In this document: positions 25,611 to 34,281 of the stretch, in pieces
How the letters are laid out: every line of letters starts with the position of its first letter
How positions within the stretch are numbered: position 1 is the first letter of the stretch
NCBI GenBank assembly: GCA_023400235.1
Contig: JAEXFI010000006.1
Location: 1 to 61,058, forward strand
Length of the DNA stretch: 61,058 bases
DNA from: Bacillota bacterium
Lineage (GTDB): Bacteria > Bacillota > Clostridia > Acetivibrionales > DSM-1351
Reading direction: 5' to 3'
Translations under genes and position numbers: made by a program
The notes under the pieces: model-generated
Told to the model about the DNA's origin: nothing
Seen by the model: only the letters and a program-made list of their open reading frames with translations
Database searches by the model: none

Positions 25611-26549
25611 ATGGGAAGGGTTGAGTGCTACGAATTGGATAATATAGAATTGGTTAAAAGGCTTGCTTCAATATCAGGGGAAGAAAGAGTTTTAATTAAT
25701 GAGCCTATGAGCCGTCACACGTCCTTTAAAATAGGCGGTCCTGCCGATGTTCTTGTGATTCCGGGTGAAATGGGACAGCTGGGTGAAATGGTGAGATATT
25801 TTGCCGCAGAAGGGATTCCCTATATGATTATGGGAAATGGCACAAATCTGCTGGTTTCAGACAAGGGCATCAGGGGAGTGGTAGTAAAAATCTATGACAA
25901 TCTGCAGGGCTTTACCGTACAGGGGGATATGCTGGAAATTGAGGCCGGAATGCTCATAGCAAAGGCTTCAAAGCTGGCTCTGGAAAACTCGCTTTCCGGT
26001 ATGGAATTTGCAGAAGGCATTCCGGGTACAATAGGCGGTGCGGTTACCATGAATGCCGGAGCTTATGTAGGTGAAATGGCCATGATTGCAGCCGAGACGG
26101 AATATATGGATCAAGAGGGAACTGTAATTACCGTCAAAGGTGAGCAGCACGGCTTTGCCTACAGAACCAGCATCATTCAGAAAACCGGAGGAATAGTGCT
26201 TAAAACCCGGCTGAAGCTTACAAAGGACGACCCTGAAAACATAAAAGCCCGTATGGAGGACTTTAATTTCAAACGACGTAACAAGCAGCCCTTGGAGTGG
26301 CCCAGCGCCGGAAGCGTATTTAAAAGACCGGAGGGACATTTTACAGGAAAGCTCATTGATGATTGCGGCCTCAGAGGCTTCAGCATCGGAGGAGCTCAGA
26401 TTTCCACCAGGCACAGCGGCTTTATTATAAACACTGGCGGCGCAAACTGTGAGGAGGTGCTGGCCTTGATAAGGCACATACAGGACACAGTCAGCCGTGA
26501 ATTCAACGTACAGCTGGAGCCGGAGATAAGGATAATCGGAGATTTTTAG
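25611..26549 (+). CDS. murB: UDP-N-acetylenolpyruvoylglucosamine reductase
   Basis: A 312-residue FAD enzyme that reduces UDP-GlcNAc-enolpyruvate with NADPH to UDP-MurNAc for peptidoglycan. FAD-binding parts SRHTSFKIGGPADVLVIP and MIMGNGTNLLVSDKGIRGVV, the EGIPGTIGGAVTMNAGAY block, and catalytic WPSAGSVFKRPEG plus GGAQISTRHSGFIIN identify a type II MurB. Start ATG 25611 lacks a good ribosome binding site, so a start a few codons later is possible. Operonic with neighbours (20-base and 32-base gaps). Confidence 0.95.
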   Translation: MGRVECYELDNIELVKRLASISGEERVLINEPMSRHTSFKIGGPADVLVIPGEMGQLGEMVRYFAAEGIPYMIMGNGTNLLVSDKGIRGVVVKIYDNLQGFTVQGDMLEIEAGMLIAKASKLALENSLSGMEFAEGIPGTIGGAVTMNAGAYVGEMAMIAAETEYMDQEGTVITVKGEQHGFAYRTSIIQKTGGIVLKTRLKLTKDDPENIKARMEDFNFKRRNKQPLEWPSAGSVFKRPEGHFTGKLIDDCGLRGFSIGGAQISTRHSGFIINTGGANCEEVLALIRHIQDTVSREFNVQLEPEIRIIGDF

Positions 26550-26581
26550 ACTTATACCGAAGATATGGGGGACATATACAC

Positions 26582-27457
26582 ATGAGATTTGTAATAGTAA
26601 CGGGAATGTCAGGGGCCGGGAAAAGCCTTGTAACTAAATATCTGGAAGACATCGGTTTTTTCTGTGTGGATAATCTGCCCCCTGCACTGATTCCTAAATT
26701 TGCTGAAATCAGTGCCCAGAGCGAAGGGAAAATGGAAAAGATTGCTCTGGTTATTGATATCAGAGGGGGGCAATTACTCCACGACCTGCTTCCGGCCCTG
26801 AACGAGGTAAAAGAGTCGGGCTTTTCCTATGAGATACTTTTTTTAGAGGCGGACGACGCCGTTCTGATAAAAAGATACAAGGAAAGCAGGAGACAGCATC
26901 CCCTGTCCCTGGAGGGCCGTTTGATCAAGGGTATAAAAGAGGAGAGAAAGGCCCTGGAAGCAATAAAGCTAAAGGCCAACTATATAATTGATACGTCAAC
27001 CCTTGCAACCAGACAGCTCAAGCAGGAAATAAACGGGATATTCCTTGAAGGTAAGACCTTTAAAGGAATAATAATCAATATTGTTTCCTTTGGCTTCAAG
27101 TATGGCATCCCCACCGACTGCGACCTGGTCTTCGACGTCAGATTTATACCAAATCCCTATTACATTGCGCCCATGAAGCACAAAACCGGCAAGGATGAGC
27201 TGGTCAGAGAATTTGTTCTGGACGCACAGGAAACCAGGACTTTTCTTGCCAAACTGGACGATATGCTGGATTTTCTCATTCCCAATTACATCAAGGAGGG
27301 GAAATCCCAGTTGGATATCGGCATTGGCTGTACTGGGGGAAGGCACAGGTCGGTTGCAATTGCCGACGAGCTGTTCAGAAGGCTGGAAGAAAAGCTGCAC
27401 AGGGTTATTATTGAACACAGGGATATAGAGAAAGATGGCAGAGGAGTTGGAAAATGA
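26582..27457 (+). CDS. rapZ: RapZ/YvcJ family nucleotide-binding protein
   Basis: A 291-residue P-loop protein. Walker A GMSGAGKS is at residues 8-15 and the C-terminal domain holds GCTGGRHRSV, the family hallmark that binds small molecules or RNA. In Escherichia coli RapZ is an RNase adapter for glmZ; in Firmicutes the YvcJ role is less clear. Its four-base overlap with yvcK (ATGA) and the neighbouring hprK and whiA follow the conserved Firmicute order. Confidence 0.95.
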   Translation: MRFVIVTGMSGAGKSLVTKYLEDIGFFCVDNLPPALIPKFAEISAQSEGKMEKIALVIDIRGGQLLHDLLPALNEVKESGFSYEILFLEADDAVLIKRYKESRRQHPLSLEGRLIKGIKEERKALEAIKLKANYIIDTSTLATRQLKQEINGIFLEGKTFKGIIINIVSFGFKYGIPTDCDLVFDVRFIPNPYYIAPMKHKTGKDELVREFVLDAQETRTFLAKLDDMLDFLIPNYIKEGKSQLDIGIGCTGGRHRSVAIADELFRRLEEKLHRVIIEHRDIEKDGRGVGK

Positions 27458-28779
27458 GGGCTTCGGATTTATGGATTCCCGGCATGGGAATCAGAAGGTG
27501 GAGTCTGCTGCTGGTTGCGGGCCTTACATTAATTTGCCTTGGCATCGTTTTGACACTTAAGTATTACTACAATGGTGTCCTGTTCGTAGTTTCAATGCTG
27601 TTGCTCGCCTGCCTGGGTGTCATAACTGTTATAGGCTCCTTAAGGGCGTTGATAAACTCAATATTGAAGGATTTTCATTACAGGAACATAAACACGGCTC
27701 TGAATTCAGAAGGCTTGAGCAGTCTGCTCCACGAAAAAAGAATTCTGGTAAAGGGACCCAGGATTGTTGCCATTGGCGGGGGAACCGGTCTTTCAACCAT
27801 GCTGAGAGGACTGAAGCAGTACACCTCCAACCTGACTGCACTTGTAACAGTGGCTGATGACGGGGGAGGTTCCGGAGTACTCCGGGAGGACCTTGGAATG
27901 CTTCCACCCGGAGACATACGCAACTGCATACTTGCTCTGGCAGATACGGAACCCATAATGCAGAACCTGCTTCAATACAGGTTTCAGGATGGAATGCTGA
28001 AGGGTCAGAGCTTTGGAAACCTCTTTCTGGCTGCAATGGACGGGATTTCCGAAAGCTTTGAGGAAGCGGTGAAAAAAATGAGCAATGTTCTTGCGGTAAC
28101 GGGAACAGTCCTTCCCATAACTCTTGAGGACGTCAGGCTCTGTGCCGAAATGGAGAATGGCGAGACTATTCTGGGAGAGCACAATATAGGGCACAGGAGC
28201 AGCGAAAACAAGACCCGGATAAAGCGGGTGTTTTTCAATCAGCCCAAGGTAAAGCCCCTGGAGGAGGCCATTGCTGCTATTATGGAGGCGGATATCGTGG
28301 TCCTGGGACCCGGAAGCCTCTATACCAGCATATTACCAAATCTGCTGGTGGAAGGGGTTTGTGATGCTCTGGCCGGAACGAAGGCTATCATAGTATATGT
28401 GTGCAATGTTATGACCCAACCCTGTGAAACAGAAGGATATACTCTGGCCGATCATATTACAGCCATAGAAAAGCACTCCCGAAAGGGAATCATAGATTTT
28501 TGCATTGCCAATACCGAATCCATTCCGGATATAATGAGGGAGAGGTACAGGCAGGATGGAGCGGAGCTGGTCACTGTGGACACCGACGAGGTTGAAAAGC
28601 TTGGGATTGAAATAATAACAGGTGATTTTAAAGCCATAAACAATAATTATGTAAGGCATGATTCCAACAAGCTGGCAAAAAAGATCATGGAGCTAGTTTC
28701 TGACCTGGTGCTTTCCAAGGATAAGGAAAGAATTCTGGACTATTACTATTCTCGGGACAGAATAAATAAAATCGGCTGA
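27454..28779 (+). CDS. yvcK: YvcK/CofD-like gluconeogenesis factor
   Basis: A 441-residue protein. Two N-terminal membrane segments (about residues 10-30 and 33-58) precede the CofD-like core, which shows VAIGGGTGLSTMLRGLK, TVADDGGGSGVLRED and LGPGSLYTSILPNLLV. YvcK is needed for growth on gluconeogenic carbon and for normal envelope morphology, and binds UDP-sugars. Membrane-anchored versions are common in clostridia. Translationally coupled to rapZ. Confidence 0.93.
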   Translation: MRASDLWIPGMGIRRWSLLLVAGLTLICLGIVLTLKYYYNGVLFVVSMLLLACLGVITVIGSLRALINSILKDFHYRNINTALNSEGLSSLLHEKRILVKGPRIVAIGGGTGLSTMLRGLKQYTSNLTALVTVADDGGGSGVLREDLGMLPPGDIRNCILALADTEPIMQNLLQYRFQDGMLKGQSFGNLFLAAMDGISESFEEAVKKMSNVLAVTGTVLPITLEDVRLCAEMENGETILGEHNIGHRSSENKTRIKRVFFNQPKVKPLEEAIAAIMEADIVVLGPGSLYTSILPNLLVEGVCDALAGTKAIIVYVCNVMTQPCETEGYTLADHITAIEKHSRKGIIDFCIANTESIPDIMRERYRQDGAELVTVDTDEVEKLGIEIITGDFKAINNNYVRHDSNKLAKKIMELVSDLVLSKDKERILDYYYSRDRINKIG

Positions 28780-28789
28780 GCAAAGGATT

Positions 28790-30847
28790 ATGGTGAGGTT
28801 AATGGAGTTTGGTAAAAGCTATTGGAAGGACTATAATGAAGGTTCCGAAAGAGAATGGCTGCTGACTAACGGCATAGGGGGCTATGCATCGCTGACTTTA
28901 ATATGCTCCAACAACAGAAGATATCATGGCCTGCTGGTAGCGGGGCTCAAACCGCCTACCAGCAGATTCCTGCTGCTGTCCAACCTGTTTGAGGAGCTGG
29001 TGTGGGAGGATGGCAGCAGTATTTCCCTTGCCGCCTTTCAAACCCTGAGGGCAGAAAACGGAAATTATATCAAGGACGGCTACCGGTACCTGACAAGGGT
29101 AACCTTTGACTATCTGCCGGAGTTTACTTACAGCTTCAAGGATATTACCATCAAAAAAAAGATAGCGATGAAACCTATGGAGAATACCATAGAAGTTCTT
29201 TATGAAGTCAGGAACGGTTCCCGGGAGGCAGAGCTCAAGCTTACTCCACTGGTAAATTACAGGGATCATCATCACAGCAGCCGCCACAGCCGCTTTGATT
29301 TTGTCCCTGAATATTCACTCAATGAAATGACTGTTTCTGCCCCGGGAGACGTGCTTGCACTTCACATGGGGGTAAGCGGGGGAGAAGCAGTTGAGCTTAA
29401 CCATTGCTGCTTTTACAATATGTTTTACGGCAGGGAACAGGAAAGAGGGCTGGACTGCACGGAGGACCACTACATTCCAGGTTATTTCAGCATTCGCCTG
29501 AAGCCCTGGGAATGCAGAACAGTCAGTTTTCAAGCGTCCTGCCTAAATACTGCTAAAGCCTCAATGGAGACCCCTCGGGAAGGTTTTTCCAGGAGTGCGG
29601 CTGCTGACTCCTGCTCAGAAAAGGGAAATGGGTGGGAGCATATAACAGAGCTGCAAGCCGCACGGCTGGAACTTCTCCAGAAAAGGGCGGGTTATTCGGA
29701 GGAACTGCTGAAAAGACTGGTGCTGGCTGCCGACAACTTTATAGTCTACAGAAAATCCACAGACGCAAAAACTGTAATTGCAGGTTACCCCTGGTTCACT
29801 GACTGGGGCAGGGACACCATGATAGCTTATGCCGGACTTACCCTCGCCACAGGGAGATATGAGGATGCCAGGGAAATCCTGTATACCTTTTCAAAATATG
29901 TGGACTATGGCCTGATACCAAATATGTTTCCCGACGATGGAGAACAACCGGCATACAACAGTGTGGATGCCGCACTTTGGTATTTTGAGGCTGTAAACAG
30001 CTATCTGGAATATACAGGCGACTGGCAATTTATAAAGCAGGAAATATATCCCTGTCTGAAGAATATATGTGCAGGCTTTATAAAGGGAACCCTCTTTGAT
30101 ATAAAAATGACACCGGAAGGGCTTATAACAGCCGGCAGTGAAAAAACCCAGCTGACCTGGATGGATGCCAAGGTGGGCGATTGGGTAGTCACTCCAAGAC
30201 ACGGAATGGCTGTTGAAATAAATGCACTGTGGTATAACGGCCTTAAAATAATGTCCCGGCTGGCACAGGAGTTTCAAGACGAGGATGTATACCTTGAGCT
30301 GGCTTCAAGGGCTAAGGAAGCTTTTTTGAGGGTTTTCTGGAATGAGAGCCGCAGTTGTCTTTATGATGTTGTAAATGAAGCCGGAAGTGACGGGAGTCTG
30401 AGGCCAAATCAGATACTGGCAGTGGGGCTGACCTATCCGGTGCTGGAAGGCCGGGAGGCCAGAAGTGTCCTGGAAACTGTGTGGCGTGAGTTGTATACGC
30501 CCTACGGTCTCAGAACCCTGTTCCAGGACAGCCCGCAATACAGAGGTACTTATTCGGGAGACATATGGAGCAGGGACGGGGCATATCATCAGGGGACGGT
30601 GTGGACCTGGCTGCTGGGCAGGTTTATTAAGGCCTATGTGAGAATCAACGGAAATACCCAGGAAACAAGAAAAAACGCTTTGGATTTTATACTGCCCTTT
30701 GCAGATCACATAAAGGATGCCGGGATAGGCAGTATCTCCGAGATATTTGACGGCGACAATCCCCATGAGCCCAGAGGCTGCTTTGCCCAGGCCTGGAGTG
30801 TGGCTGAGATTTTAAGGGCGGCAGTTGAGGATGTAGGTCTTAAGTGA
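28790..30847 (+). CDS. Glycogen debranching enzyme (amylo-alpha-1,6-glucosidase type)
   Basis: A 685-residue protein. The N-terminal beta domain begins EWLLTNGIGGYASLTLICSNNRRYHGLLVA, and the C-terminal (alpha/alpha)6 GH133-like catalytic domain includes GYPWFTDWGRDTMIAYAGL, TWMDAKVGDWVVTPRHGMAVEINALWYNGL and SRDGAYHQGTVWTWLLG. It cleaves alpha-1,6 branches of glycogen or limit dextrins. ATG 28790 and ATG 28802 both have plausible ribosome binding sites. Its place between yvcK and whiA, which usually adjoin, puts storage-carbon use in the same transcript as carbon-regulation genes. Confidence 0.9.
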   Translation: MVRLMEFGKSYWKDYNEGSEREWLLTNGIGGYASLTLICSNNRRYHGLLVAGLKPPTSRFLLLSNLFEELVWEDGSSISLAAFQTLRAENGNYIKDGYRYLTRVTFDYLPEFTYSFKDITIKKKIAMKPMENTIEVLYEVRNGSREAELKLTPLVNYRDHHHSSRHSRFDFVPEYSLNEMTVSAPGDVLALHMGVSGGEAVELNHCCFYNMFYGREQERGLDCTEDHYIPGYFSIRLKPWECRTVSFQASCLNTAKASMETPREGFSRSAAADSCSEKGNGWEHITELQAARLELLQKRAGYSEELLKRLVLAADNFIVYRKSTDAKTVIAGYPWFTDWGRDTMIAYAGLTLATGRYEDAREILYTFSKYVDYGLIPNMFPDDGEQPAYNSVDAALWYFEAVNSYLEYTGDWQFIKQEIYPCLKNICAGFIKGTLFDIKMTPEGLITAGSEKTQLTWMDAKVGDWVVTPRHGMAVEINALWYNGLKIMSRLAQEFQDEDVYLELASRAKEAFLRVFWNESRSCLYDVVNEAGSDGSLRPNQILAVGLTYPVLEGREARSVLETVWRELYTPYGLRTLFQDSPQYRGTYSGDIWSRDGAYHQGTVWTWLLGRFIKAYVRINGNTQETRKNALDFILPFADHIKDAGIGSISEIFDGDNPHEPRGCFAQAWSVAEILRAAVEDVGLK

Positions 30848-30875
30848 CGGTCTTCCATTGAAAGGAGTTGATGAC

Positions 30876-31832
30876 TTGTCTTTTTCGACCATTGTTAAGG
30901 ACGAGCTTTGCAGAGTAGAATTGCAGCACGAGGCCTGCTGCATGAAAGCAGAAATACTGGGGGTTATATTAACGGGTAACCTTTTTTCAAACGACAGGAA
31001 CAGCAGGAATGTGAGGATGGTTACTGAAAATGCCGCTTTCGCCAGAAGGATGTATTCCACCATCAGAAAGCTTTACGGCATAAGTCCGGAGGTGGCAATA
31101 AGAAGGAGCAGCAAGCTGAAAAAGCATGTTTCCTATTCGGTTATTCTGGCATCCATGCAGCTTATAAACAAGATACTCTATGATTTTGGGATAAGTGCCT
31201 TTACAGATAACGGCAGCAGGCAATTCATAAACAATCTGAAAAAAGTCTGCTGTAAAAAAAGTTTTCTCCGGGCGGCCTTTTTATCCGGAGGGTCTATAAG
31301 CGACCCTGAAAAAACCTATCATCTTGAGATTTCCACCCGGAACAATGTTTGTGCCCAGGTCATAAAGGAACTGCTTTCGGACTATGGTATCAATGTGAAA
31401 ATAATTACCCGGAAGGGAATTTTTGTTGCATACATAAAAGAAGGGGAAAATATTGTTGACTTTCTCAATATTATCGGTGCCCACAGTGCCCTGATGGAGC
31501 TGGAAAATGTGAGGATTCTCAAGGATATGAGAAACAGCGTCAACCGCATTGTAAACTGTGAAACAGCCAACCTTGAAAAAACTGTAAATGCCTCTGTCAG
31601 ACAGGTTGAAAACATACGGCTGATACAGTCTGTCATGGGTATAGACAAGCTTCCGGAGAACTTGATTGATATAGCCAATCTTAGATTGGAATACGGTGAA
31701 GCCAGCCTTAAGGAGCTGGGAGACATGCTCCATCCAAGGCTTGGCAAATCAGGAGTGAATCACAGATTGAGGAAGCTGGATGAAATTGCGGACCAAATAA
31801 GGGACAATATGAAAAGAATAGCTGTAAAATGA
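30876..31832 (+). CDS. whiA: WhiA family DNA-binding protein
   Basis: A 318-residue protein with a degenerate LAGLIDADG homing-endonuclease fold (residues 1-210) and a C-terminal helix-turn-helix (LRLEYGEASLKELGDMLHPRLGKSGVNHRLRKLDEIA). Start TTG 30876 is placed eight bases after AAAGGAG. WhiA controls sporulation in actinomycetes and affects division and chromosome segregation in Firmicutes. Last gene of the hprK-to-whiA cluster. Confidence 0.95.
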   Translation: MSFSTIVKDELCRVELQHEACCMKAEILGVILTGNLFSNDRNSRNVRMVTENAAFARRMYSTIRKLYGISPEVAIRRSSKLKKHVSYSVILASMQLINKILYDFGISAFTDNGSRQFINNLKKVCCKKSFLRAAFLSGGSISDPEKTYHLEISTRNNVCAQVIKELLSDYGINVKIITRKGIFVAYIKEGENIVDFLNIIGAHSALMELENVRILKDMRNSVNRIVNCETANLEKTVNASVRQVENIRLIQSVMGIDKLPENLIDIANLRLEYGEASLKELGDMLHPRLGKSGVNHRLRKLDEIADQIRDNMKRIAVK

Positions 31833-31895
31833 AGGTGTATCCGGGGAAATATCGAAAAGTATATAATGTTTCTAATGATAAGGGGGGCAATATAC

Positions 31896-32237
31896 TTGGA
31901 TGTTAAACTTTTAAAGAAGGGTACCACGCTGGTAATCAAAATTCTGGAGGATATGGATCACCATTCCGCCCAGTATCTAAGGCAGAAGCTGGATAATGAA
32001 ATAGTAAAGGCCACTGTCAAAAACATTATTTTCGATTTTTCCGGTGTGAGTTTTATGGACAGCTCAGGAATCGGAGTAGTTGTGGGCAGGTACAACAATA
32101 TTAAAAAGCTCAACGGAAAGGCTGCGATAGTAAATGCCAATCCAAAAATAATGCAGATATTCGAAATGTCGGGAGTACTGAAAATCATACCTGCATATTC
32201 CGCTGTGGAGGATGCCTTATCTTCCATGTGTGGCTAG
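31896..32237 (+). CDS. spoIIAA: Anti-sigma F factor antagonist SpoIIAA
   Basis: A 113-residue STAS-domain protein with the phosphorylatable Ser in FMDSSGIGVVVGRY. When dephosphorylated by SpoIIE it frees sigma F from SpoIIAB in the forespore. Start TTG 31896 lies nine bases after AGGGGGG; ATG 31866 would read through that site. First gene of the spoIIAA-spoIIAB-sigF operon. Confidence 0.95.
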   Translation: MDVKLLKKGTTLVIKILEDMDHHSAQYLRQKLDNEIVKATVKNIIFDFSGVSFMDSSGIGVVVGRYNNIKKLNGKAAIVNANPKIMQIFEMSGVLKIIPAYSAVEDALSSMCG

Positions 32238-32309
32238 GCGGGGCGTGGTTTATAACAATATTTTTTTAGCATGTCGATAAATTTGACACGCATGCAGATG
32301 GGAGTTGTT

Positions 32310-32735
32310 ATGCAGCTTATAAATGAAATGAAACTGGAATTTATGAGTAAATCAAATAATGAGGCCTTTGGAAGAGTTGTGGCTGCTGCATTTGCATCAC
32401 AGCTGGATCCGACGGTTGAAGAGCTGGCAGACATAAAGACTGCTGTTTCGGAGGCTGTAACAAATGCAATCATTCACGGGTATGAGAACGGCCCCGGTAT
32501 TGTAATAATGGTTTGCAGACTTTATGATACCGGAATTGAAATCGTTATTGCAGATGAGGGAAAGGGGATAGTGGACGTAGAGCTGGCACGTCAGCCCCTG
32601 TATACCTCAAAACCCGACCTGGAGAGGTCTGGAATGGGATTTACGGTTATGGAAAGCTTCATGGACAGCGTTGATATTATATCTGAGCCTGATAAGGGAA
32701 CCACTGTTACTATGTTTAAGAATATTAAGTCCTGA
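32310..32735 (+). CDS. spoIIAB: Anti-sigma F factor / serine kinase SpoIIAB
   Basis: A 141-residue GHKL-type kinase. The ATP-lid motifs EAVTNAIIHGY (N box), DEGKGI (G1) and ERSGMGFTVMESFMD (G2) are all present. It binds sigma F or phosphorylates SpoIIAA. ATG 32310 follows GATGGGAG and gives the usual MKxxM-like N-terminus (MQLINEMKLEF); the upstream ATG at 32271 would add residues the family lacks. Confidence 0.96.
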   Translation: MQLINEMKLEFMSKSNNEAFGRVVAAAFASQLDPTVEELADIKTAVSEAVTNAIIHGYENGPGIVIMVCRLYDTGIEIVIADEGKGIVDVELARQPLYTSKPDLERSGMGFTVMESFMDSVDIISEPDKGTTVTMFKNIKS

Positions 32736-32893
32736 TTCACATTACTGCCGTAATCTGGTCAGGAAATTTTTATGCGTACATATGTAAATAAATAGTATTT
32801 ATGTATAAAAATTAAATAATTGCCAATAATGATTATTAGTGATGATTGAACGGGCAATATGTGCTATATGTGACAGAAAGGTTTAGGTAAGCT

Positions 32894-33640
32894 ATGAAGG
32901 ATATAACTGATGAAGCGGTTCTTACACTTATCATAAATGCTAAAGCCGGAGACAGACAGGCCCAGGCTACCCTGGTGGAGAAAAATGTGGGTCTGGTCTG
33001 GAGTATTGTAAAAAGGTTTCAGAACAGAGGCTATGAGGTTGATGATTTGTATCAGATAGGGAGTATCGGGCTTATTAAGGCCATCAACAAGTTTGACGCG
33101 TCTTATGATGTTAAATTCTCTACATATGCGGTGCCTATGATTATTGGAGAGATTAAGCGGTTTATAAGAGACGACGGTATAATCAAGGTTAGCAGGTCGC
33201 TGAAGGAGATTGCATCAAAAGCCCGCATTACCAAGGAGATTTTGACCAAGGAACTGGGCCGGGAGCCAGGTGTCAACGAGATAGCCGAAAGAATGAATGT
33301 TTCGCCGGAAGAACTTGTGCTGGCAATTGAAGCGGGCTGTACTCCCGAATCACTCTACAGCACTGTGGGTGAGGGCGACAATACTCCGATTTTATTGATT
33401 GACAGGATAAATGCCGACAATAACAGCAGTGAGGTTGATCTCATAGACAAGATTGCCATCCGGCAGATACTGGATTCTCTTGACGCCAGGGAAAGGCAGA
33501 TAATAATCCTGAGGTATTTCAAGGAGAAAACCCAGGTACAGATTGCGAGGCTGCTGGGCATTTCCCAGGTGCAGGTCTCCAGGATAGAAAAGAAAATCCT
33601 GAAGGATATAAAGCATAAAATGATTGCAAACGGAAATTGA
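32894..33640 (+). CDS. sigF: RNA polymerase sporulation sigma factor F
   Basis: A 248-residue sigma-70 protein with regions 2 (DDLYQIGSIGLIKAINKFDASYDVKFSTYAVPMIIGEIKRFIRDD), 3 and 4 (TQVQIARLLGISQVQVSRIEKKIL). The position after spoIIAA and spoIIAB identifies it as sigma F, the first forespore sigma factor. The 158-base gap from spoIIAB is longer than usual for this operon and shows only AT-rich sequence. Confidence 0.96.
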   Translation: MKDITDEAVLTLIINAKAGDRQAQATLVEKNVGLVWSIVKRFQNRGYEVDDLYQIGSIGLIKAINKFDASYDVKFSTYAVPMIIGEIKRFIRDDGIIKVSRSLKEIASKARITKEILTKELGREPGVNEIAERMNVSPEELVLAIEAGCTPESLYSTVGEGDNTPILLIDRINADNNSSEVDLIDKIAIRQILDSLDARERQIIILRYFKEKTQVQIARLLGISQVQVSRIEKKILKDIKHKMIANGN

Positions 33641-33734
33641 TGCCACGGTAAAAATACTTTGGCAGTGCATTTGGAATCAGCAGAATCTACGGAATCTTCG
33701 GATTCCATGGCTACTGCACAAAGCAGCAAAAAGA

Positions 33735-33783
33735 GCTTGCACGAACAGCAAAAGCATAAGCACTGTTCAGGCAGGCTTTTTTT
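33735..33783 (+). terminator. Terminator of the sigma-F operon
   Basis: GCTTGC-acGAACAG (33735-33748) pairs with CTGTTC-agGCAGGC (33763-33776) and is followed by TTTTTTT. Confidence 0.75.
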
Positions 33784-33814
33784 AGCAGGTAATAAAAGGA
33801 CAGGAGATGTTTAT

Positions 33815-33982
33815 ATGCAGCGTATAATCGGCAGTCTCAAAAGGAGAACTACATTAATAATCATAGGCTTAATCCTGCTTTCAATCATAATTGCTATAAT
33901 AGCCATTTATACCGCTTCCCGGGAGGACGTCCCAAAGAGGGCGGTTTTTGTTTTGTCCACGGAGCCTCGAAAATTGAACTGA
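33815..33982 (+). CDS. Small single-span membrane protein, doubtful
   Basis: A 55-residue ORF with AGGAG nine bases before ATG 33815 and a strong membrane segment (TLIIIGLILLSIIIAIIAIYTA). Its last third overlaps a possible terminator (ACCGCTT with GGGCGGT, then TTTTGTTTT, about 33909-33955), which casts doubt on the C-terminus. No family recognised. It lies at the junction with an AT-rich insertion. Confidence 0.4.
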   Translation: MQRIIGSLKRRTTLIIIGLILLSIIIAIIAIYTASREDVPKRAVFVLSTEPRKLN

Positions 33983-34169
33983 TTTGTTGAGCTTGATTCG
34001 TAGGTTAAGATAATTATTGCTCAGTTGTGTTGACAAGTTATGTTTTGTAGTACTAAATGAACCCTGTTGCTTTATAAGATTCACTGTAATCACCTAAATC
34101 TGATGTGGGTGCATTTACTTTGTCAGCTGGCGGGTTTGTTCTTTGTAGGATGATTCGGAGGGAAGGCTA

Positions 34170-34198
34170 TTGATTTAAATATTGTATTAATTTATAAT
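34170..34198 (+). promoter_or_regulatory. Probable promoter of the lysozyme-like gene
   Basis: TTGATT (34170-34175), 17-base spacer, TATAAT (34193-34198), about 85 bases before the start codon. The flanking 33983-34169 holds nothing else I recognise. Confidence 0.65.
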
Positions 34199-34281
34199 AA
34201 ATATACTTAATTCCAGTAATTGGATGTTAATAGCTCGCAGAAAATTACATATATTTGAGTAAATCTTATAGGAGTGATTTA

